A DNA stretch of 64,000 nucleotides from Actinokineospora globicatena (GTDB lineage: Bacteria; Actinomycetota; Actinomycetes; Mycobacteriales; Pseudonocardiaceae), in the NCBI RefSeq assembly GCF_024171945.1, contig NZ_JAMTCR010000002.1, positions 1,426,001 to 1,490,000 on the forward strand, written 5' to 3'. Position 1 is the first letter of the stretch. Each line of letters begins with the position of its first letter. Position numbers and translations under genes: made by a program. Below, in pieces: positions 43,832 through 52,488 of the stretch. The notes under the pieces were generated by a model, which searched no databases, was not told the DNA's origin, and worked only from the letters and a program-made list of their open reading frames with translations.

Positions 43832-44602
43832 GTGGACCCGACGCAGCTTGCCATCTCCGGGCCGCTGCTGGTGGCGGCCGGTTTGTCGCTGCTGGCCGGG
43901 TTCCTCTCCTTCGCCTCGCCCTGCGTCGTCCCGCTGGTGCCCGGCTACCTCGCCTACCTCGCCGCGCTCGTGGGTGCCGAGGCGCCCGCGGTGAGCGACC
44001 AGGAGGAGCGCAAGAAGGGCCGCTACCGGGTGCTCGGCGCGGCCGGGTTGTTCGTGCTCGGGTTCACCGCGGTGTTCACCGCGACGATCGGCAGCCTGGT
44101 GTGGCTGGCCGACGCGCTGCTGATCAACGAACAGGTGCTGCAGCGGGTCGGCGGGGTGGTCACCATCGCCATGGCGCTGGTGTTCATCGGGCTGGTCCCC
44201 GGGCTGCAGAAGGACATCCGCATCCACAAGACGCCCCGGTTCGGGCTCGCGGGGGCGCCGGTGCTCGGCGGTGTCTTCGCCCTCGGGTGGACGCCCTGCG
44301 TGAGCCCGACGCTGTCCGGGGTCATGACCATCGCCGCGTCCACCGGGGGCACCGCAGCGCGCGGGTTCCTGCTGGTCATCGTCTACTGCCTGGGGCTCGG
44401 CATCCCGTTCCTGGTGATTGCCCTGGGCGCGCGGTGGGCGGTGCGCGCGACCGCGTGGCTGCGCGCGCACGGCCGCGGCGTCCAACTCTTCGGTGGCGCG
44501 CTGCTGATGGTCGTCGGCATTCTGCTGGTCACGGGGCTGTGGGCCGACCTGGTGTCGTGGCTGCGCAACACCGTCGTCTCCGACTACGAGATCCCGCTGT
44601 GA
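43832..44602 (+). CDS. ccdA: cytochrome c biogenesis protein CcdA
   Basis: 256-residue integral membrane protein carrying electrons from cytoplasmic thioredoxin across the membrane for System II cytochrome c maturation. Six helices are visible; LSFASPCVVPLVPGYLAYLA (Cys in helix 1, near 30) and LGWTPCVSPTLSGVMTIAA (Cys in helix 4, near 155) are the paired redox cysteines with flanking prolines. GTG 43832. The stop overlaps the resB start. It matches Rv0527. Its natural partner TlpA is encoded at 40.7 kb. Confidence 0.94.
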   Translation: MDPTQLAISGPLLVAAGLSLLAGFLSFASPCVVPLVPGYLAYLAALVGAEAPAVSDQEERKKGRYRVLGAAGLFVLGFTAVFTATIGSLVWLADALLINEQVLQRVGGVVTIAMALVFIGLVPGLQKDIRIHKTPRFGLAGAPVLGGVFALGWTPCVSPTLSGVMTIAASTGGTAARGFLLVIVYCLGLGIPFLVIALGARWAVRATAWLRAHGRGVQLFGGALLMVVGILLVTGLWADLVSWLRNTVVSDYEIPL

Positions 44603-46182
44603 GCCGGGTGGCCCGGGCGCGGGCGTTCGTGCGCAACACCTGGCGCGGCCTGACCTCCATGCGCACCGCGCTGATCCTGCTGTTCCTGCTCGCCCTCGCC
44701 GCGATGCCCGGCGCCCTGCTGCCGCAGCGGTCGTTGAACCTGCCGCGCGCGCTGGACTACATCGAGGCGCACGGCTGGTGGGGCGCGCTGCTCGACCGGC
44801 TGCAGTTCTTCGACGTCTACGCCAGCGTCTGGTTCTCCGCGATCTACCTGCTGCTGTTCATCTCGCTCGTCGGTTGCCTGGTGCCGCGCACGGTCGAGTA
44901 CGCCAAGGCGCTGCGGGACAAGCCGGTGCTCACCCCGCGCAACCTCACCCGCCTGCCGCACCACCTCAGCGCCGAACTCGACACCACGCCCGAGCGGGTC
45001 ATGGCCGACGCCAGGGCCCGGCTCAAGGGCTGGCGGCTGGTCGAGACCGAGGAGGACGACGGCGCCCGCAGCGTCAGCGCCGAGCGCGGCTACCTGCGCG
45101 AGGCGGGCAACCTGGTGTTCCACTTCGCCATGCTCGCGCTGATCGTGTCGCTCGCGGTCGGCAAGATGACCAACTACGAGGGCCAGGTCATCGTCGTGGC
45201 CGACGGGTCCGAGTTCTGCAACGCGGGCACCCTCGGCTACGACTCGTTCCGGCCCGGCCTGCGCGTCGACGGCACCGACCTGACACCGTTCTGCGTGCGG
45301 GTCAACAGCTTCGAGGCCAAGTACCTGCCCAACGGGCAAGCCGACTCCTTCTCCGCGGGCATCGACTACCAGGCGGGCGACGAACTCGCAGGCGACACCT
45401 GGACCCCGTACAAGCTCAAGGTCAACGACCCGCTGCGGGTCGCCGGTGACCGGGTCTACCTGCTCGGCCACGGCTACGCGCCCACCTTCACCGTCACCTT
45501 CCCCGACGGGACCAAGCGCACCCAGACCCTGCAGTGGCGGCCGGTGGACAACCTGACGCTGCTCTCGGAGGGCGCCACCAAGTTCGACCCGCCCGGGGTC
45601 ACCGACGCCGCCGAGCGGCGCAAGCGGCAGCTCGCGGTCACCGGCCTGTTCGCCCCGACCGCGCTCATCGAGGACAAGCTGCTCACCTCGGTGCACCCGC
45701 AGCTGTCCGACCCGGCGGTCGCCGTCGACGTCATGCGCGGCGACCTGGGCATCGACTCCGGTCGCGGGCAGTCCATCTTCCAGATCGACCAGTCCCTGGT
45801 GGACAGTGGGCGGCTCACCAGGGTGGCGCGGCAGAACCTGCGCCAAGGCGAGGCGATCACCCTCGACGACGGCACGAAGGTGAGCTTCGACGGCGTCGTC
45901 CCGTGGGTGTCGCTGCAGGTCTCGCACGACCCGACCCAGCTGTGGGTGCTGGTCGCCGCGGTCACCATGATCCTCGGGCTCGGCGTGTCGCTGACCGTGC
46001 GCCGCCGCAGGCTGTGGGTCCGCGCGACCCCCGGCGACGCGGGCCGTACCGTGGTGCGCGTCGGTGGCCTCGCCCGCACCGACCAGGCGGGTTACGGCGA
46101 GGAGTTCCACAGGCTCGCTGCCCAGCTGCTCGGTCGAGGTGCCGGGTCAGGCGGGGCGGGGACAAGCAGGAGAGGTACCTGA
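44599..46182 (+). CDS. resB: cytochrome c biogenesis protein ResB
   Basis: 527-residue membrane protein forming, with CcsB, the System II haem exporter/ligase. Helices: about 22-40 (MRTALILLFLLALAAMPGAL), 75-95 (SVWFSAIYLLLFISLVGC), 175-192 (VFHFAMLALIVSLAVG) and 450-472 (LWVLVAAVTMILGLGVSLTV). A large outside domain lies between helices 3 and 4. FHFAMLALI includes the conserved haem-ligand type His in helix 3. GTG 44599 overlaps ccdA; the reading frame is open upstream, inside ccdA. ccsB begins one base after its stop. Confidence 0.94.
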   Translation: MSRVARARAFVRNTWRGLTSMRTALILLFLLALAAMPGALLPQRSLNLPRALDYIEAHGWWGALLDRLQFFDVYASVWFSAIYLLLFISLVGCLVPRTVEYAKALRDKPVLTPRNLTRLPHHLSAELDTTPERVMADARARLKGWRLVETEEDDGARSVSAERGYLREAGNLVFHFAMLALIVSLAVGKMTNYEGQVIVVADGSEFCNAGTLGYDSFRPGLRVDGTDLTPFCVRVNSFEAKYLPNGQADSFSAGIDYQAGDELAGDTWTPYKLKVNDPLRVAGDRVYLLGHGYAPTFTVTFPDGTKRTQTLQWRPVDNLTLLSEGATKFDPPGVTDAAERRKRQLAVTGLFAPTALIEDKLLTSVHPQLSDPAVAVDVMRGDLGIDSGRGQSIFQIDQSLVDSGRLTRVARQNLRQGEAITLDDGTKVSFDGVVPWVSLQVSHDPTQLWVLVAAVTMILGLGVSLTVRRRRLWVRATPGDAGRTVVRVGGLARTDQAGYGEEFHRLAAQLLGRGAGSGGAGTSRRGT

Positions 46183-46183
46183 C

Positions 46184-47143
46184 ATGCCGGTCAATGACAC
46201 GCTGGCCACCTACAGCGACTGGCTCTACCGCGCCGCCGCGCTGGTCTACGTGTTCGCGATGATCTTCTACACCATCGAACAGGCCTTCACCCGCAAGGCG
46301 AAGAAGTCCGAGTTCGCCAGGGAGCTGATCGGCGCCGGGGCACCGACCACACCGGACACCCCGGCCGTCGGCCGCATCGAGGAGCCTGCGGGCGCGGGCA
46401 AACCGGAGCGGTTCGGGCGGATCGCCGTCGCGCTGACCGTGCTGGGTGCCCTGCTGCACCTGGGTTCCATCGTGACGCGCGGTGTCGCGACCGGCCGCGC
46501 GCCGTGGGGCAACATGTACGAGTACGGGGCCGCGACGATGTTCGTCGCCGTGGTGGCCTGGCTGGTGCTGCTGCGCAAGTTCGACGTGCGCAGGCTCGGC
46601 GCGTTCGTGCTGACCCCGGTGGTCATCCTGATGTTCCTCGGCGGCACCGCGCTCTACACCTCGGCCGGTCCGGTGATGCCCGCGCTGCAGTCGTACTGGT
46701 TGGTCGTCCACGTCTCCGCGGCGATCCTGTCCAGCGGGCTGTTCCTGGTGCCCGGTGTGGTCAGCGTGCTGTACCTGGTCAAGGTCCGCCACGACGCCAA
46801 CCCGGCGAAGTTCGCCAAGATCGGCCCCCGGCTGCCCGCCGCGGAGTCGCTCGACCGGCTCGCCTACCGCACCACGATCTTCGCCTTCCCGATCTACACC
46901 TTCGGCATCATCTGCGGCGCCATCTGGGCCGAGGCCGCCTGGGGCCGGTTCTGGGGCTGGGACCCCAAGGAGACCGTCGCTTTCGTCGCCTGGGTCGTCT
47001 ACGCCGGGTACCTGCACTCGCGGGCGACGGCGGGCTGGCGCGGCAGCCGGGCCGCGATCATCAACTCGGTCGCCTTCGCGCTCGTCGTGTTCAACCTGTT
47101 CTTCATCAACCTGGTCATCGCCGGGCTGCACTCGTACGCCTGA
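46184..47143 (+). CDS. ccsB: cytochrome c synthase CcsB (CcsA-type)
   Basis: 319-residue, eight-helix membrane protein of the CcsA/CcmF family. The tryptophan-rich haem-binding signature is WGRFWGWDPKETVAFVAW (near 249); conserved His appear in ALLHLGSIV, WLVVHVSAAILS and YLHSRATAGWRG. A variable cytoplasmic loop (about 40-72) is Pro/Ala-rich. With ResB it moves haem outwards and attaches it to CxxCH motifs of apocytochromes. ATG 46184 has AGGAGAGG 8 bases upstream. It is the last gene of ccdA-resB-ccsB. Confidence 0.96.
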   Translation: MPVNDTLATYSDWLYRAAALVYVFAMIFYTIEQAFTRKAKKSEFARELIGAGAPTTPDTPAVGRIEEPAGAGKPERFGRIAVALTVLGALLHLGSIVTRGVATGRAPWGNMYEYGAATMFVAVVAWLVLLRKFDVRRLGAFVLTPVVILMFLGGTALYTSAGPVMPALQSYWLVVHVSAAILSSGLFLVPGVVSVLYLVKVRHDANPAKFAKIGPRLPAAESLDRLAYRTTIFAFPIYTFGIICGAIWAEAAWGRFWGWDPKETVAFVAWVVYAGYLHSRATAGWRGSRAAIINSVAFALVVFNLFFINLVIAGLHSYA

Positions 47144-47257
47144 CCCCCTCCGACCTGCGGTTGCTTGTGCACACCGCGTTACCCCCTTCGGTGGGTGGCG
47201 CGGTGAGCGACTACCGTCGCAGCCACAGGGTCGAGGTTCGCGGGAGGGGTCTCAGGG

Positions 47258-48835
47258 GTGACTGGACGCCATGACGAGTCCGAGGTGGCCTGGCGGCCGC
47301 CGGTGGTGACCGGGGGAACCGGTACCGGCACGCCCGACTTCGGTCCGGATCCCGAGCTCGCGGAGGCGCACCTCGCCGGACCGGAGCAGGCGGCGCCGCT
47401 CGAGCAGGCCGTCGACCCGGCCGCGCTGTACCTGCCGCCCACCGGCGGTCCTGACGCGCCTGCCGCCGGTACCCAGCCGATGACCCCCCGGGGCCCGGCC
47501 CAGCAGGCACCCGCGGTCGCCGAAGAGCCGAACCCGAACGAAACGCAGATCGTGCCCAACCCGGCGCGCGTCAACCCGGGCCAGCCCGCGCAGCAGCAGG
47601 GCCAGCAGCCCCCGGCGCACCAGCACCAAGCCCCGCAGCAGCCGGTCCAGCCGCAGGTCCCGCCGGTCCAGCACCAGCAGGCGCGGCCGCCGGTCCAGCA
47701 CCAGCGCCCGGCGCAGCAGCCGGTCCCGCAGCAGCAGCCGCCTCAGCACCACGCGCAGCAGCAGCCGATGCAGCAGTTCCCGCCGCCGATGCAGCACTTC
47801 CCCGGCCCCGTACCGCAGCAGGGCCAGCAGAACCCGTACGCGCAGAACCCGGCCGTCACCGGGCCGCACCAGGTCGGCCCGGGGTACGGCCAGCCGGGCC
47901 ACGGTGAGGAGCTGTCCTCGGCCAGGCTGCTCAAGCAGTCCAAGCGGGCGCCGCAGTCCGGCTGGCGCAAGGCCGTCTACGTCGCCACCGGCAGGCTCAT
48001 CAACGTCGGCGAGAGCCCGGCCGAGGTGCGCAGGCGGGAGCTGATCGGGCGGGTCAACCAGCCGCTGCGCGGGTGCTACAAGATCGCGATGCTCAGCCTC
48101 AAGGGCGGCGTCGGCAAGACCACCACGACCACCACGCTCGGCTCGACGTTCTCGTCGCTGCGCGGTGACCGGGTCATCGCGGTGGACGCCAACCCCGACC
48201 GCGGCACGCTGAGCCAGAAGATCCCGCTGGAGACCACCGCCACCGTGCGGCACCTGCTGCGCGACGCGGGCCGCATCCGCCGCTACAGCGACATCCGGGC
48301 CTACACCTCGCAGGGGCCGTCGCGGCTCGAGGTGCTGGCCAGCGAGCAGGACCCGGCGGTGTCGGAGGCGTTCAGCGAGGACGACTACCGGCGCACCGTG
48401 TCGCTGCTGGAGCACTTCTACAACATCGTGCTCACCGACTGCGGCACCGGACTGATGCACTCGGCCATGAAGGGCGTGCTCGACGTCGCCGACTCGCTGG
48501 TGATCGTCTCGTCCGGCTCGGTCGACGGCGCCCGCAGCGCCTCGGCGACGCTGGACTGGTTGGACGCGCACGGCTACCGGACGCTGGTCGCCCGCTCGGT
48601 CGCGGTGATCAACTCGGTGCGGCCGAAGTCCGGCTCGGTCGACCTGGACAAGCTGGCCCAGCACTTCGGCGCCCGCTGCCGGGCGGTCTGCCGGATCCCG
48701 TTCGACCCGCACCTGGAAGAGGGCGCGGAGATCGAGCTGGAGCGGTTGGCGCCGGAGACCAGGCTGGCACTGCTGGAGATGGCCGCCACCGTCGCCGACG
48801 ACTTCGCCAGCGGCCCGCGGCCCCGCACGGCCTAG
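47258..48835 (+). CDS. MinD/ParA-family ATPase with Pro/Gln-rich N terminus
   Basis: 525 residues, matching Rv0530. The first 225 residues are disordered and extremely Gln/Pro/His-rich (QQPVPQQQPPQHHAQQQPMQ). A short basic linker (KQSKRAPQSGWRKAVYVATG) leads to the P-loop domain with the deviant Walker A SLKGGVGKTTTTT (near 281), VDANPDRGTLSQK (switch I/A') and VLTDCGTGL (Walker B, near 390). No C-terminal MinD membrane helix is obvious. Actinobacterial relatives are linked to type VII secretion or polar positioning, not shown here. GTG 47258 follows GGGAGGGG. Confidence 0.88.
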   Translation: MTGRHDESEVAWRPPVVTGGTGTGTPDFGPDPELAEAHLAGPEQAAPLEQAVDPAALYLPPTGGPDAPAAGTQPMTPRGPAQQAPAVAEEPNPNETQIVPNPARVNPGQPAQQQGQQPPAHQHQAPQQPVQPQVPPVQHQQARPPVQHQRPAQQPVPQQQPPQHHAQQQPMQQFPPPMQHFPGPVPQQGQQNPYAQNPAVTGPHQVGPGYGQPGHGEELSSARLLKQSKRAPQSGWRKAVYVATGRLINVGESPAEVRRRELIGRVNQPLRGCYKIAMLSLKGGVGKTTTTTTLGSTFSSLRGDRVIAVDANPDRGTLSQKIPLETTATVRHLLRDAGRIRRYSDIRAYTSQGPSRLEVLASEQDPAVSEAFSEDDYRRTVSLLEHFYNIVLTDCGTGLMHSAMKGVLDVADSLVIVSSGSVDGARSASATLDWLDAHGYRTLVARSVAVINSVRPKSGSVDLDKLAQHFGARCRAVCRIPFDPHLEEGAEIELERLAPETRLALLEMAATVADDFASGPRPRTA

Positions 48836-48844
48836 AAGGGTAAA

Positions 48845-48875
48845 GCCCGCCTTGACCCGTTCGGGTCAGGCGGGC
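48845..48875. terminator. bidirectional hairpin between convergent genes
   Basis: GCCCGCCTTGACCC (48845-48858) pairs with GGGTCAGGCGGGC (48863-48875), one bulged T, loop GTTC. It ends the MinD-like gene; its right arm includes the stop codon of the minus-strand gene (48866-48868). Confidence 0.75.
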
Positions 48876-49057
48876 GGCTTGTCCTCGCCGTCGGGCTTCT
48901 CACGGAACTTGTCCAGGCCCCGCAGGAACTCGGGGTCGTCGTCCGGGGCGATCACGTGCCTCGGGCGCTGGGCGACCTCGGCCGGGCGGACGCCGAACGC
49001 CTTCCACAGCAGCACGCCGACGGTGATCGCGCCGACCGCGGCGAGCAGGTAGAGCAT
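48866..49057 (-). CDS. small single-helix membrane protein
   Basis: 63 residues: one N-terminal helix (LLAAVGAITVGVLLWKAF) and a charged cytoplasmic tail (APDDDPEFLRGLDKFREKPD). AAAGGTGG lies at a good distance from the ATG (complement of 49055-49057). Codon usage is as in neighbours and the stop is followed by a hairpin, so it is probably real. It sits near the Rv0531 position. Function unknown. Confidence 0.78.
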   Translation of the reverse strand: MLYLLAAVGAITVGVLLWKAFGVRPAEVAQRPRHVIAPDDDPEFLRGLDKFREKPDGEDKPPA

Positions 49058-49107
49058 GCGTGGCCACCTTTCGAACGGGTCAGGTGTTCGAGGTTAGCCG
49101 GTTTGTC

Positions 49108-49171
49108 GGGTTAGCGGGTGGGCCGGTCGACACGGGTTAGCGGGTGGGCCGGGGATCACTGGGTGGGCCGG
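49108..49171. repeat. 26-base tandem repeat upstream of the small membrane gene
   Basis: GGGTTAGCGGGTGGGCCGG occurs at 49108-49126 and 49134-49152 (26-base period), and the second half GGGTGGGCCGG again at 49161-49171 followed by TCGACC, as after the first copy. It lies between bldC and the 63-residue gene. Confidence 0.75.
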
Positions 49172-49244
49172 TCGACCTGGGGACCTGCGGGGGGCGCCTG
49201 CCGGGGCGGGCCGACCTGGTGGTGGCGTGGTCGGCCCGTGCCGG

Positions 49245-49454
49245 TCAGACAGCCTGGTCGATGGCCTCGGTGGTCAACTCGGCCAGCAGGGTCTTGACCT
49301 CGGACTCGCGGAACCGGCGGTGCCCACCCGGGGTGCGGATGGAGCCGATCCGGCCCGCCGTCGCCCACCTGGTCACCGTCTTGGGGTCGACCCGGAACAG
49401 CGCGGCGACCTCCCCTGGGGTCAGCAGCCGCTCTCCGACGTGCGCCACAGTCAT
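49245..49454 (-). CDS. bldC: developmental regulator BldC
   Basis: 69-residue MerR-like DNA-binding protein. LLTPGEVAALFRVDPKTVTR, WATAGRIGSIRTPGGHRRFR and ESEVKTLLAEL are nearly the Streptomyces BldC sequence as remembered. BldC has only the winged helix and binds direct repeats as a cooperative multimer; in Streptomyces it holds back sporulation. ATG 49454 is chosen: upstream extensions have no conserved sequence. Direct repeats lie just upstream (separate entry). It is divergent from the Lrp gene. Confidence 0.93.
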   Translation of the reverse strand: MTVAHVGERLLTPGEVAALFRVDPKTVTRWATAGRIGSIRTPGGHRRFRESEVKTLLAELTTEAIDQAV

Positions 49455-49470
49455 GGCCGCCTCCTTGGCT

Positions 49471-49501
49471 CGTCGATCGGGGGTACCCGTCGATCGGGGG
49501 T
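49471..49501. promoter_or_regulatory. 14-base direct repeats before bldC
   Basis: CGTCGATCGGGGGT at 49471-49484 and 49488-49501, start to start 17 bases, 17 to 47 bases upstream of the bldC ATG. Since BldC family proteins bind head-to-tail repeats, autoregulation is possible, though the known sites are AT-rich and these are not. Confidence 0.5.
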
Positions 49502-49590
49502 GAAACCAGGAGCAATCGTGGCACTTCGACCATCGGGTACTCGAACGGTTGGGTGATGGTAAAGAGGTAGTAAGGGACAAATCGACCGGT

Positions 49591-49620
49591 TCGGACACCG
49601 GGTGCGCACGCCGTACGCTT
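49591..49620 (+). promoter_or_regulatory. promoter candidate for the Lrp gene
   Basis: TTCGGA (49591-49596) and TACGCT (49615-49620), spacing 18, the latter 7 bases before the GTG at 49628. This would give a leaderless or very short-leader message. Confidence 0.45.
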
Positions 49621-49627
49621 TCGCCCC

Positions 49628-50086
49628 GTGGACAACGTCGATCGCCGCATCATCGCCGCGCTGCGCACCAACGGCCGGGTCACCTACGCCGACCTGGGCC
49701 GACAGGTGGGGCTCTCCGCCTCCGCCGTGCACGAACGGGTCGGCAAGCTGGAGTCGTCCGGGGTGATCACCGGCTACCACGCCCAGGTCGACCCGAGGGC
49801 GGTCGGTCTCGGGGTGACCGCCCTGGTCGGGATCCACCCGACTGACACCGCCGACGACGAGGAGGTCGCCGACGCGCTCGGCGAGCTGGTCGAGGTGGAG
49901 TCCTGCTACCGGGTGGCGGGCGACGAGGCGTTCGTGGTCAAGGTCAGGGTGGCCACGGTGGACGACCTGGAGCGCGCGCTCGGCCGCCTGCGCCGCATCA
50001 AGGGGGTCGCGCGGACCCGTTCCACGGTCGTGCTGTCCACCCGGTTCGAGGGCAGGCCGAACACCGTGGACGAGGACGACGAGTAG
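49628..50086 (+). CDS. Lrp/AsnC family transcriptional regulator
   Basis: 152 residues. N-terminal helix-turn-helix DNVDRRIIAALRTNGRVTYA DLGRQVGLSASAVHERVGKL (1-43), then a RAM ligand-binding domain (GLGVTALVGIHPTDTADDEE, SCYRVAGDEAFVVKVRV, VARTRSTVVLSTRF). Members form octamers and respond to amino acids; the ligand here cannot be told. GTG 49628. The DUF4229 gene follows after 10 bases; a Cds1-type cysteine enzyme lies just downstream, so control of sulfur amino acid genes is possible but speculative. Confidence 0.93.
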   Translation: MDNVDRRIIAALRTNGRVTYADLGRQVGLSASAVHERVGKLESSGVITGYHAQVDPRAVGLGVTALVGIHPTDTADDEEVADALGELVEVESCYRVAGDEAFVVKVRVATVDDLERALGRLRRIKGVARTRSTVVLSTRFEGRPNTVDEDDE

Positions 50087-50096
50087 CCTCGGGGCC

Positions 50097-50366
50097 GTGG
50101 ACAAGCCCGACAGCACCCTGGGTCGTGACCTGGCTCTCTACACCGCGTTGCGCCTGGTCCTGGTGGCCGTGGTCGCGGTGCTGCTGGTGCTGTTCGACAT
50201 CCCGCTGCTGGTCGCCATCGCGGTCGGGCTGGTGGTCGGGTTCCCGCTGGGCCTGCTGCTGTTCCGCGGCCTCAACGCCCGGGTCACCGCCGGTCTCGCC
50301 GAGCGGCACAAGGACCGCAACGCCGAGCGCGCCCGGTTGCGGGCCGAGCTGCGCGGCGACTCCTGA
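50097..50366 (+). CDS. DUF4229 membrane protein
   Basis: 89 residues. Two adjacent helices (LYTALRLVLVAVVAVLLVLF and PLLVAIAVGLVVGFPLGLLL) followed by a basic cytoplasmic helix (AERHKDRNAERARLRAELRG). This is the DUF4229 pattern, widespread in actinobacteria near menaquinone genes; no function is known. GTG 50097 is 10 bases after the Lrp stop. Confidence 0.87.
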   Translation: MDKPDSTLGRDLALYTALRLVLVAVVAVLLVLFDIPLLVAIAVGLVVGFPLGLLLFRGLNARVTAGLAERHKDRNAERARLRAELRGDS

Positions 50367-50426
50367 TCCTCGTTCGCCACCCGTTGGGGCGGTGGTGAAA
50401 GCGCTGCTGGGCGATAATGTTGGTAC

Positions 50427-51518
50427 ATGACCGCCGTGGACAGGTGCAGCGACAAGACCCGGGCCTGGGTGTGCGAGGCCGTGCGGATCATCGAGGCCGA
50501 CGCCAACCGCAGCGCCGACACGCACCTGCTGCCGTTCCCGCTGCCCGACGAGTGGGGCGTGCGGCTCTACCTCAAGGACGAGTCAACCCACCCCACTGGC
50601 TCCCTCAAGCACCGCCTGGCCCGGTCGCTGTTCCTCTACGCGCTGTGCAACGGCTGGATCGTGGAGGGCACCCCGGTGATCGAGGCGTCCTCCGGCTCGA
50701 CGGCGGTCTCGGAGGCGTACTTCGCCAGGATGCTCGGCCTGCCGTTCATCGCCGTCATGCCGCGCACGACCAGCCAGGAGAAGGTCCAGCTGATCGAGCG
50801 CCAGGGCGGCCGGTGCCACTTCGTCGACGAGCCCAGCCAGCTCTACGCCGAGTCCTACCGGCTGGCCGCCGAGCTGGGCGGGCACTTCATCGACCAGTTC
50901 ACCCACGCCGAGCGGGCGACCGACTGGCGCGGGAACAACAACATCGCCGAGTCGGTGTTCGACCAGATGTCGCTCGAACCGCACCCCGAGCCCGCCTGGG
51001 TGGTCGTCGGCGCGGGCACCGGCGGCACCAGCGCCACCATCGGCCGCTACATCCGCTACCGCAGGCTCGGCACCCGGCTGGCCGTGGTCGACCCGGAGAA
51101 CTCGGTCTTCTTCGACGCCTGGCGCGACACCGAGCCGGGGCTGACCGGCTGCCGGGGCTCGCGCATCGAGGGCATCGGCAGGCCGCGGGTGGAGCCCTCG
51201 TTCCTCGGCCAGGTGATCGACCGGATGATCAAGGTGCCGGACGCGGCGTCGGTCGCGGTCATCCGGCGGGTCGAGCGGGTGCTCGGGCGGCGGGTGGGCG
51301 GGTCGACCGGGACGAACCTGTGGGGCGCGTTCGAGATCGTCGCCGAACTGGTGGCCGCCGGGGTCAGCGGGAGCGTCGTCACGCTGCTGTGCGACGGCGG
51401 GGAGCGGTACGCGCACACGTACTACGACGACGGCTGGCTGGCCGCGCAGGGCATCGACCCGACGCCGTACAACGAGGTGCTGGACGCGTTCCTCACCACG
51501 GGCGTCTGGAACGGCTAG
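50427..51518 (+). CDS. PLP-dependent cysteine synthase/desulfhydrase family protein
   Basis: 363-residue fold-type II PLP enzyme, like M. tuberculosis Cds1 (Rv3684), an L-cysteine desulfhydrase releasing H2S, pyruvate and ammonia. [16 protein letters not shown] holds the PLP lysine (Lys61); [15 protein letters not shown] replaces the usual cysteine-synthase [22 protein letters not shown] binds the PLP phosphate; [15 protein letters not shown] is near the end. ATG 50427 follows GATAAT (50412-50417), a strong -10 match, so it seems to have its own, nearly leaderless promoter. In M. tuberculosis Cds1 lies elsewhere. Confidence 0.85.
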   Translation: MTAVDRCSDKTRAWVCEAVRIIEADANRSADTHLLPFPLPDEWGVRLYLKDESTHPTGSLKHRLARSLFLYALCNGWIVEGTPVIEASSGSTAVSEAYFARMLGLPFIAVMPRTTSQEKVQLIERQGGRCHFVDEPSQLYAESYRLAAELGGHFIDQFTHAERATDWRGNNNIAESVFDQMSLEPHPEPAWVVVGAGTGGTSATIGRYIRYRRLGTRLAVVDPENSVFFDAWRDTEPGLTGCRGSRIEGIGRPRVEPSFLGQVIDRMIKVPDAASVAVIRRVERVLGRRVGGSTGTNLWGAFEIVAELVAAGVSGSVVTLLCDGGERYAHTYYDDGWLAAQGIDPTPYNEVLDAFLTTGVWNG

Positions 51519-51527
51519 GACAACCCG

Positions 51528-51578
51528 CTGTTCTTAGGACAAGCCAGCTTTAAGTCAAACCAACTGTTCTTAAGTCAA
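51528..51578. repeat. short AT-richer repeats between cds1-like gene and menA
   Basis: CTGTTCTTAGGACAA (51528-51542), GCTTTAAGTCAA (51547-51558) and CTGTTCTTAAGTCAA (51564-51578) are variants of one unit at about 18-base steps. The last overlaps the menA stop codon (TAA, complement of 51570-51572). The segment is markedly lower in GC than its surroundings. Confidence 0.55.
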
Positions 51579-52442
51579 CCCGACAGCGGTAGCGGTGACC
51601 ACGGCCCAGGTCAGCATCGCCAACCCGGTCTGCTTCAAGACCGGGATCAGGTTCAAACCCGTCTCCCCGCGAGCGACGCGCCGCGCGGCGGGTACGACGA
51701 AGACGATGGAGACCAGGCCGACGAGCGCGATGGGCGTCGCGAACGCGGCCGCGACCGTCACGACGAACGGGATGGTGACCAGGACCTGGTAGAGCACCCG
51801 GGTGCGGACCTCGCCCAGTCGCACCGCGAGCGTGTGCTTGCCGGCGACCCGGTCGGTGGGGACGTCGCGGAGGTTGTTCGCGACCAGCACCCCGGCCGAG
51901 AACGACCCCATCGCGACAGCGCCCGCGGCGCCGAACCAGCTGACCCGGTCGGCCTGCACGTACTCGGTGCCGAGCACGGCGATGACGCCGAAGAAGAGGA
52001 AGACGGCGATCTCACCGAAGCCCGAGTAGCCGTAGGGCTTCTCACCGCCGGTGTAGAACCACGCCCCCGCGATGCACGCGGCGCCGATGGCCAACATCCA
52101 CCACTGCCCGGACAGCGAAACCAGCACCAGACCCGCGACCGCGCCGAGGCCGAAGCAGGCGAAAGCGGCCGCCTTCACAGCGCCGGGGGACGCCACGCCG
52201 GAACCCACGAGCCGCAACGGGCCAACCCGATCGCTATCGGTGCCCCTAACGCCGTCGGAGTAGTCGTTGGCGTAGTTGACGCCGATTTGCAGTGCCAAGG
52301 ACACGAACAACGCCAATGCCGCTCGGGCCAAGGAGAAAGCGCCGATCGCGGCCGCCGCCCCTGAGCCGACGAGGACCGGCGCCACCGAGTTCGGCAACGT
52401 GCGAACCCGCGCGCCCTCGATCCACTCCGCGACTGTCGCCAT
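51570..52442 (-). CDS. menA: 1,4-dihydroxy-2-naphthoate polyprenyltransferase
   Basis: MenA attaches the polyprenyl chain to dihydroxynaphthoate at the membrane, giving demethylmenaquinone. 290 residues, eight or nine helices of the UbiA family; the first Asp-rich motif is [14 protein letters not shown] (near 65), the second [20 protein letters not shown] (near 185). [20 protein letters not shown] lies between. ATG 52442 is chosen over GTG 52463. Matches Rv0534c. The short downstream repeat array replaces a clear terminator. Confidence 0.96.
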   Translation of the reverse strand: MATVAEWIEGARVRTLPNSVAPVLVGSGAAAAIGAFSLARAALALFVSLALQIGVNYANDYSDGVRGTDSDRVGPLRLVGSGVASPGAVKAAAFACFGLGAVAGLVLVSLSGQWWMLAIGAACIAGAWFYTGGEKPYGYSGFGEIAVFLFFGVIAVLGTEYVQADRVSWFGAAGAVAMGSFSAGVLVANNLRDVPTDRVAGKHTLAVRLGEVRTRVLYQVLVTIPFVVTVAAAFATPIALVGLVSIVFVVPAARRVARGETGLNLIPVLKQTGLAMLTWAVVTATAVGLT

Positions 52443-52488
52443 CGGTCCATCTTCACCGATCACGAGCAGTCACGTGTTGAGGGACTGG

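Noticed and set aside
47166-47183. second Rex operator before the MinD-like gene (TTGTGCACACCGCGTTAC)
   Set aside because: Only the left half matches; the TTCACAA half is absent.
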